Assembly: GCF_900963305.1 (NCBI RefSeq)
Contig: NC_042525.1
Coordinates: 7,745,421 to 7,809,420 of the forward strand
Length of the DNA: 64,000 bases
Direction of reading: 5' to 3'
DNA from: Echeneis naucrates
Taxonomy: Eukaryota; Chordata; Actinopteri; Carangiformes; Echeneidae
Made by a program: the position numbers and the translations under genes. The notes beneath the pieces are model-generated. The model worked only from the letters and a program-made list of their open reading frames with translations. It did no database searches and was not told where the DNA came from. Shown here one piece after another: positions 55,493 through 64,000 of this stretch. Position 1 is the stretch's first letter; every line of letters begins with the position of its first letter.

Positions 55493-58400
55493 CTCAACAG
55501 ATTCGCTGTCTTACGTCAGTGCTCAGCTTTGTTGATGTTGCTGTATCTGTGTTTACATTTTCAACTATAGAAACGTAAAAAAAAAAGAAATAAAAATGGC
55601 ATAATAGTTGTGATTAGTGCAGTAAGCGCAGCTGGGATGAAGATAAAAGATTTAGCAAAATAACTTCTGACTGATAAGTCAAGAACAAGTCATCAGGTGG
55701 TGAACCATTTAGTAAATCACCGATTTAATTCCCGTCTTGGTCAGTTCATGTGCTGAGGAGGCATTTGTGTGTTCTCTTTAGAAAGACACAGGCTCGGTGT
55801 GGACAGAAAACACAGATTCTCTTTTAGGTGAAAAAGTGCAGCTTTGTTATACAAATTGAATCTCTGTTTGCAATTTTTCCCAAAGGACCCCATGAAACAC
55901 GCCTGACCACAGTCTACACAAATGCCAGACAGATAAACCCACAGCGAGCATTTAGCACCGACACAGCCGCAGACACACATGCATCTTAACTGAGAGATAT
56001 AAGGAAATGGCGAAAGGCTCATAAATACACAAGTGAAAGCGCAATGTTAGTTAACTTCAACTTCAGTTCAAAAATTCACATTGGAATGAATCAAATCAGA
56101 TGAAAATCTTTATGAATCACCTTGATATTCTGAGAATTAACAAAACTGAAACTTGTCAAGGTCATTTCCCCTTCAGTCACCAAAACTATGTTGTATTTAC
56201 AATATATCTTTTCTTTTCCAGCTTTTAAAATAATAATAAAAAGTATATTATTATGTAATTGTTTTGTTTGTGTCACATTTTCTGCTTTGATTTCCAGAAA
56301 CAGTGCATCCAAAGGATCATGGTCAAACAAGTGTTTGGTGTAAACTAACACTGGCAGTATATCGTCACTTGGGGAACACCCTATATTTCTTCCAGGAAGC
56401 TCATCATAAATCCTACATCAGGGAACCAACGTTCAACCCTGCTGGTAAGTCCATTTAACCATCATCCAACCTTAAACTGTGGTCGTGAGGCTGGAGCGTG
56501 GACTCAGAAGCCCCAAACTGCTGCACGTGGGGGAAGGCGGCCTCTGATGGTGTTTGTCCTACGAAAGAGTTGGATTCAGGCTGGATGAAATAGCCTCCGG
56601 CTGTCTTTCCAAGTCATAACTGCTTGAGTGGAGTGCGCACCAGTTTATGTGTTTGGGGAGATAAAGGGGTACAGGAAACCAGTTAAATCCATCTTGATCA
56701 GTCCGTTAAGTCCCAGACAGATTCAATTAAAGGAAAAAAATAATTACTACTGTCACAAAAACATAACGCAGGAACAAAACAGTCCTGTCTCAGACACTTA
56801 ACCACTCACAGACTGACATTTGGGCAAATATTTAAACACCGGAGAACACACAGAAAACGTCAATGTTTTTCATTTCAGCTAGAAAGCCGCGTGGTGGACT
56901 CCAGCATGGTGATTGTAATTTCACGCATGAAAACGTAAGGCGAGTTGCCTCAACAAAAAACAAATGCGCTCCTCGGTACTTGTTAAGCGTTGAAAATATC
57001 TTCCTCAACCTGAACCGAAGTAGAATGTTAATAGGTTTCGAATTATCGTTGTTTTGTTGTCCAAATACTTCTAAGTCTTTCTACGCAGCCTTGTCCAGCT
57101 GTGCAAATATGAATGATTTACCCAGAGGGAGTATAACTTTCATCTCATACAAGAGGCCTGTGACAGACAAGCTGACGCAGATAGAGTTCAACCCTTAGAA
57201 ATGAAATACATAGAGGGGACACCTAATATATCAGGACAACAGAAACTGCCAAGAAGAGACATGGGACCATGGGGAAGGGAAACTCTAATTTATTCCAGAG
57301 GAATAAGAATACTTTGGGTTTTTTTTTTTTTGTTGCTTATTTTGGAATGAGATGAGTGAGATGCCGATATGGTGATGAGGCTTTTATATATATTCCTCTC
57401 AAAGGATTTATATATTCATCTTTTTAGAGGAATGAAGTTCTGTCGACTGGATGACAGCCACTTTTTAATACTTCACTGAAAAGTCCAGGAGGAATGAGGA
57501 TAATGATCTTATATCTGTCAGTTAAACATAAAGCTACAGCTTTTATAAATTATTATATTTATTCAAGGGCTTTATGGGTGCGGGATGGCAGACTTTGTCA
57601 CTGTTGCATAGTGCTTTATATTTAAGGTATCAATCTTCCCACTAACTGTCTGTAAGAATGAGGATAAGTTAATTTTGCAAACATGTCTTTTATATAGATT
57701 TTTTTTTTTTTACCCCAAATTCAAGACTGGTGAAGTTGCATAATCATCAGACAGCAGCAAACAGCAGGGACCCTCGTCCTGTAAGTAACTATTTTAAAAA
57801 GCCAGAACAAACAGTAAAGCTAACAAACCGTTCAGCCGTGCAGCCATACTTTCTCTGCTTCCTTTCATTGCCAGTCACAGTGAAGTTCACATAGTCAGCC
57901 TTGTTCTGCAGTCTAAAACCAGTTCTTTTTATCTTTTTTTAACTCTTTTATAGCTACTATATGTGTTAAAAGGCGACAGAATGAAAGAGAATCCGACCCC
58001 CTCACCTTCCTCTGCCTCTTCCTTCGCCTTATCAGACCTTATAAGGTTTGAGATAGTGCATTCAAGCTCAGATGTTTCCCAGAATCCCCCTTCAGGTCCC
58101 CAGGTCTGGTGAAGCAGATTGACAGCAGGCAGCCAATAAAGGGGCCACATGGCACTGCGTTGTTGGATCCTGGGGTCAAAACACCTCTTATCAAAATCAC
58201 AGTGCGACAGAGACCTGCTAACCAGCCTGACCCGATAACAGTGATACACAACGAGCAGAGGAAAGGAAAGGGGTATAAAGAGAGGCAGCAAAGCAGTAAA
58301 ATATGGAAAGAAAGAGTTGCATCAAAGAGGGAGATTAACACAAAGAGTTTTATCTGGGAACTTCATTGTAACCCCTAATGAGCGGAGGGGGGGTAGACAG

Positions 58401-61202
58401 TTTTAATGTGTGTATGTTCACCACAGGGTTGCACTTAGTAAACCCTTAACATCGTCACTGAACAAACTATTAAGCCCAGTTAAGGACAAAAACCCCATTA
58501 GAGTAACGTCCATTTGATGCCGCACCTCATATCCTGTACCTGAGTGTGTGAGAGTCACGAATAAAGTCAGAAAATACTTTGGTTTGGTTTCCCGCTCTCC
58601 GCTACCGTCACATAATAAACGCAGAAATGACTGTTGCCTGTTTGACTGTAATTGAGTGTTATGACTAAAAAACAAAGAGAGCGATCTTTCTGACAGAAGT
58701 GGAAGAACAGCGTAGGTTTACCACAATGATTCGTTTGTGCGCTTTTATTCCCCGCATCCTTTCTAATGGGTTTCAAGTGAAAGCCACAGTAGCCACAGTA
58801 GCTGAATAGCGCCCACAAAGAACAGAGACAAACAGTTTTAGGCAAATCAGTCTCAGATTTCAACGGCCAGCTAGCATCTGAACAGCGGATTATCACAGCT
58901 TCTTGACCGTTATACACCTTTTGAATGGTCTTGAGTCTCCTGTTAATGGTACCCATGCATTTGTAAAGTTAGGGAGTGAAAGCAGTGGTCGCAAAAGGAG
59001 AAAAAAGAGAACCTTATTTCACATTCACCTCCCGAAAACCTTTTCACAGCGCACACAGCTCCCAGACACAAAGCTGCTTTTGTCTGGGGAGTCTGGGGTT
59101 AACTGAATCCTGCTCAGGGTCCCGAGACAAGGCCACTGGGAACCTGCATACCTTGACACACACACTGATACAAATACTTACAAGGGAAAGTTTACATTAA
59201 ATTACACAAGCCACAACAAAATCAGACCTTAAAAACATTATTACTTTCTGATTAACTCTAATAAAACAATTTCTTCCTTAACGGTCCATATGGGCATTCT
59301 TTGGTTTCTTTCGCCTCACGCTTTGACCTATCAACACTGTATCCCTTGACTGTTGACCTGTAGGCCATCATAAAGGTTTTGTGTTTACATTAGGCTGTCA
59401 GACTTTGTTTTCATTTGCCATTCACACACAGCCGATAAATATGAAAAATGCTGCTGACTTTGTTTCTCCTCTTTTGTGGTTGGAAAATGCTGGGATGGAG
59501 CATTATCACTAACAAATGTTCAGGACCGCATTTAAATGGATTGGACATTGTGACAAACATGAGCAGATACTTAAGCTCTGCCTGGGTAAAGCTTGGCCCT
59601 TCCTTTTTGTGTCAGCACCAGCATGAAATCTCTCCAAGCCGGAGATGTCGCTTAATGAAATAGTACCTGTAGCTCAAGGCTAACAAAAACATTGGCCGAG
59701 CCATACTGAAACACTTGACGAAATCATTTTATATTTAATAGCTGTTGTTCAACAGAAGCAGAAAAACATGTCACTGGAAACAACGCCTCGCAGAAAGTTG
59801 GCCCGTTGCACAAACACAGGGCCAAAGTAGTCAAGATGTCTTATCTATATTAGCAGGGACTTCATTTAAAGCTAATTGCACACTTGACCTTAATTCTCAT
59901 CTCAAATGATAACTCTGAATTAGATTAGAGTAAAACAGGCACCCTGTGTTTGATTTTCATACTCACATGGTATCCATCAAGACAGAAAATACAAGAGCAT
60001 ACACAGACACAAGCGCACACAAAGTGCACATACCTTTGTACAGATGGGAATTTTTGTGAATTGTAATGAGCACAACCGTCCTTCATTTCTTTGCGGTAAG
60101 AAGGACATGACAGCAGGGTGCAGTCACTCTTGCTGGAGAACAGTGTAGCGATAGATGGAGAAGAGAGGAGAGAGAACTTGCGAATGAGGTGTTAAATCTT
60201 GTAAACGGCATTTTGGTCCTATATCTCCCCCTGTGAATAAAATAGCCCCTGCTGTGGCAAAATGGAGAGCAGAACACTAAAGGCATTAGAACTTTTGGAA
60301 CTGGATCATTGCGGGTTTGGAAAGTCATACGCAAAAATCTAACTGCCTTTCATCTGTCATATTGTCCTCTGAAGTTCCAAACGAACAGATCTCATTTCAC
60401 CACCACTTACCATTTATTTCTGTTTTCATTCAAGACTGGTGTGTGATCGCAAAATATGTATTCAATCCTGCAGCCAGTCCTGCATCGAAGGGGGCAAATT
60501 TGCTCCCAATGAAATATTATTGCTTTCTGTCGTGCCACATCACAGCATTTGGCAGCACCTGCCCATGTGAACACAACACTGATTCCTCGGTGCGCCGGAC
60601 AGGTGTGCTGACAGGATGTGTGCGAGTGTGTATTCGTGGTTTATGGCCTTTTAAGCATGAAAATGATCATCAGACTGGCTCAAGTTGCCAGACCACATGT
60701 GGAAATGTTGAACAACACACTTGGTTACTGGTACTGGTTGATAGGGGCTATTTCAAAGACCAACAATAATCTGTGTATGTAATCACAAGATATGTAATAT
60801 AATCTGTGTGTATGAAGACCTAAATCTGAGATGAACCTGCTGAAGACAACACTAAGCAAAAGGGGAGGACAGAGCTCATCCCTGAAGCCCCATGTCTCAT
60901 AAAAATAAAACTTAAACAACTGCATCGACCATCAAACACCTCCACATAAATCTAACATTTGTGTCGTGTGTCTGTAAATTACATGAGTCACATTCTTACC
61001 TCCACATTGCCCGTGGCACTCATAAAGCTGCTTTGTACCTCAGCGGCCAAGCCACACTGATGGAACTATCCCACAATGCTTTCCCACACTTTTTTTTTTA
61101 GGAGCAGATGTAGTTCCTATTAAAAAGAATGTTTCATGTTCCAATGGAAAATGTTACAATCAAGAAATCGATTAACAACAATAATAAAGATCAAAAATAG
61201 CC

Positions 61203-61230
61203 ATAATAATAATAATAATAATAATAATAA
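61203..61230. repeat. (AAT)n microsatellite
   Basis: About nine AAT/ATA units on the plus strand. Confidence 0.9.
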
Positions 61231-62269
61231 ACACATTAAAACTCGCACATGTGTGATTGTGGACTGCTGGCACGTTCTCTGCACTGCGGCTTGGCTGATG
61301 AAGACACCAACATGTTATAAAGCAGGTGAGAGTTTGAGAAGATCACTTCATTCTAACACATATTTTACGGCAGTAAGAAGCATGAAACCCACACCAATGA
61401 GATCAGAAGCTGCTGCTGAATTATGGTAACATTAGTTTGAAGGGGGAATGTGCAGAGGATGAATTTGTGAGTGGGACAGGTTCTCAGACTCCGAGGTTAG
61501 TCAGGGCTCCTAGAAAGAGGCTCGCTCTCTTTCGCTCTCGCTCTCGCTCTACTTCCACACGGCGCTGAGTTAATGAGGAACAGAGCTTGGTTTCTGTCAC
61601 TAATCAAAGCCAGCTTTGGAAACAGACCTCTAGTTGGCCGGTCATTTCGCTCCCTCACCTCATGTTACTTTGTCTTTCCTCTACATCATCTGTACATCTC
61701 CCCTTCTCTCTCCTTAGCTGTCACTGGCTTGGCTTCCTGTTTTTTCCCCTCTTCCACTTTTCCTTTCCTGGTCTGTACGTTTACCATCCACTCTTCTGTT
61801 TGAGGAACAAGGATGACCTGTGCACACGATGCTGCTGATAGTGAACCTGCGGGGGATCTCAAGGATCACACAGCCCATTAAAAAGAACCTGGCCAATTAA
61901 ATACACATCACACATACCATACACACACACGCACACTGTCAGGAAACAGTTACAACTCCAATGCTCTGATACCACGAAAAAGAATGGTGAGTCCTCGTGA
62001 AATCCATTTTTCTCTCCTTGTTTTGTGTCCTTGTTTGTCCTTGTGTGCTGACTAGGTCTTTGCATGCATATGCATGTGACTGAGGGCAAGTCAATCTGCA
62101 CACATAATCCCCTTCATGCTCATTGATGTCGCCATGAAAAAAAAAAAAAAAAAAAAGAAATCACTCTCTGATTCCCAAGTGGGGCATTACTTCAAAGGCG
62201 CCGAGCAGGATGAATAGCATGTAACAATATCTATTCGTTTATTTGTCCATGGGAGAAAGGACAAGATAC

Positions 62270-62480
62270 TCTGTCTTCTGTGCTCGTGTCGTTTCCTTGG
62301 GCTGATTAATAGACCTTTGATTGCAGCTTCAGACCTGAGCTGCAAGCCCACCAATGTGCACCAAAATACTGTTATAGACTGCCAAGTTACAAAGAGCGCA
62401 CTTTAAAGTGACAGTCAAGTTAAGTCACTCTGTCATTCTGATTGACAGCTGTAGCTTTAACTCTCTCTTTAAATGCACTT
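62270..62480. other. Candidate enhancer with TCF/LEF and PBX-MEIS motifs
   Basis: Complex sequence containing CCTTTGAT (62314-62321), a TCF/LEF consensus, and TGATTGACAG (62439-62448), the decamer bound by PBX-MEIS/PREP dimers. It lies in the gene-poor region. The motifs are seen; the function is inferred. Confidence 0.3.
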
Positions 62481-64000
62481 TAAGTGTTTTATGTAGTTGA
62501 CCTGGGCATGGAAAAGCAGTAAAGAGACGGCAGCTGTGGCGTTACGACTCAGTGAAGGACTGAGAATAGAAAGATGTGGGGGGGGTTGTCCTAAAAAAGA
62601 GGGGGCAAAGGGAGAGAGGTGGCAAAATGTCTTCACAATGATTCTCTGTTAATCGATTGGATCGGTTTTAGGACTTTCATGCAAAGAAGACATAATCTGG
62701 ACAACCTGTAGGTTTGGGTGAACTTTGAGCTTTTGAAAGCGGACCTGTGTCTTTTTTTAAAAAGGAAAAAAAAAAAACTGTTTCAGTTTTCTCATCAGCC
62801 TATGCCAAATTACTGATACGAACTTAAAAATACAAAACACATGAGGAAGTGGGCAGAGGGACTCATAACTATCCTGTCATAATAAAATAACTGCAACGAA
62901 AAATATGCAGTAGCCAAGGACAGTTCATGTATTAGCATTGTTGTATCATTTGATATTTAATGCTGAGCCAAGATTTTGCAGACTGATGTGGTTAAAGAAG
63001 TGATTCCTCTCGGGTTCACTTCCAAGTGTGAAAGTATTTATGTGGCTCTGAAATGATATTATCAGGTTTAAAAACCTCCCAAAAATATCTCAAGTCCAGT
63101 CTGCATCATTTTGATCCCGTGACTGACCGAGTCTGAAAGACAGCTTCTCATGTCTCCTTAATACGTCAAAAGAATTTTATAACTTTTAAACTAAACCAAG
63201 AAACGCTAAATGTGTGATTTATGTCCGAGTGTCTCTCAGCTGTTTCTGGCACTTCCTCACCTGTTTCAGCATCTCTGGCAGCACCCAGAAACATTACATG
63301 ACCACATACCAGCCTGATGACAGACTGGATCAGTGTAGTGGAGTGGATGAACCTTCTGTTATGTTACATAAAGGAATGAATGAATGAATAATGAAATATT
63401 AACAGGCTCCATGTGTCTTTAGGCTCTTTTATCACACAAATGGATCAGGTTAAAAGACAAGCCAAAAACATTGACTGTGTGATGAAGCTTTGACTAATAC
63501 AAGATTCAAAGAGGAAAAAAAAAAAACAAAAAACAACAGAAACGAAAATGGAAATAAATGGGAAAAGGGATTGTGTGTCAATTCCTTTGTCAGCGATTAA
63601 ACATGTGGTCAGGGCTAAAGGCACAGGCCATATTGTTTGTATTGTGGTTCTCAGATTCAGTGACAAAATAAACATCAGAACTTTTGTTGCATGTGAGAAA
63701 GAGTGTGTTTACAAATGTGTATTTGTCCTTGTATCCAGTTTGTGTATATGTACAGTTGCAACACCATAAGGCCTGTGTTACAAATGTATCCGTATACACA
63801 AGTTTATGGTCAACTGCCTCTGGCCTATACGGAATTGACAATCTAAAATAAAGGAACAGAATCAAGCTAAATTGTGTTACCTTATCTAAACAGGCTGAAG
63901 TCAGTTTGGTAACCTGTTATTTCTCTGTCCTGACAGATGACTGACATCTCTGTGACCCATTAAAACAAAACTCTACTGAAAGGAGTGAATCTACTAGAGC

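Larger units (their letters stand above)
43037..64000. other. Gene-poor region upstream of TMEM72
   Basis: About 21 kb without a coding exon that I can support on either strand. Open frames here look like chance. It contains microsatellites, homopolymer runs (T-run 43842-43859, A-runs near 51799-51818, 55459-55488 and 62138-62157), one L2 fragment (46133-46249) and several complex stretches described separately. In human the flank between TMEM72 and CXCL12 is also a gene desert, so the region may carry regulatory DNA. That is inference. The TMEM72 first exon may be hidden here. Confidence 0.5.

Overview
The window is nuclear DNA of a ray-finned fish, most likely a teleost. Evidence: multi-exon vertebrate genes with short GT-AG introns, many CA/TG microsatellites, a fish-type L2 LINE fragment, and gene content and order matching known vertebrate neighbourhoods. 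No bacterial, viral or plasmid features were seen. All gene models were read by eye from splice sites, phase continuity and remembered family sequences; no search or alignment program was run.

Left part (about 1-20 kb) corresponds to the human 10q26.3 cluster PRAP1-FUOM-ECHS1-PAOX-MTG1-SPRN. In order: a secreted acidic protein that I identify as the fish PRAP1 counterpart (+, 1285-2463), FUOM fucose mutarotase (-, 2781-4003), a 2.4-kb gene-free stretch, ECHS1 mitochondrial enoyl-CoA hydratase (-, 6804-9156), SPRN/Shadoo (+, 10661-11116), MTG1 mitoribosome GTPase (-, 12614-15334) and PAOX peroxisomal polyamine oxidase (-, 16110-19729). Compared with the human order as I remember it, SPRN-MTG1-PAOX is inverted as a block. 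Upstream of PAOX is a decayed PAOX duplicate (about 20.07-20.78 kb).

Middle part (about 23.7-43 kb) corresponds to human 10q11.21: RASSF4 (-, coding 23692-33508, 5' UTR exon near 38.82-38.95 kb), with DEPP1 (+, 28630-29013) nested antisense in one intron and an unassigned CXC chemokine (+, 34134-35318) nested antisense in the first intron, then TMEM72 (-, 41009-43036; first coding exon not found).

Right part (about 43-64 kb) has no protein-coding exon that I can support. It holds microsatellites, homopolymer runs, one truncated L2 LINE copy with a perfect target-site duplication, and several complex stretches that could be conserved regulatory DNA. In human the corresponding flank between TMEM72 and CXCL12 is also gene-poor.

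Functionally the genes are not one pathway. ECHS1 and MTG1 serve mitochondria, PAOX peroxisomes, FUOM sugar metabolism. PRAP1 and SPRN are secretory. RASSF4 and DEPP1 are signalling/stress-response genes, and the chemokine has inflammatory-type promoter motifs. The items most worth a second look are the PRAP1 repeat protein, the apparent AT-AG U12-type intron in MTG1, the nested chemokine with NF-kB and ISRE-like motifs, the three-gene inversion, and the open frame directly after the SPRN stop.
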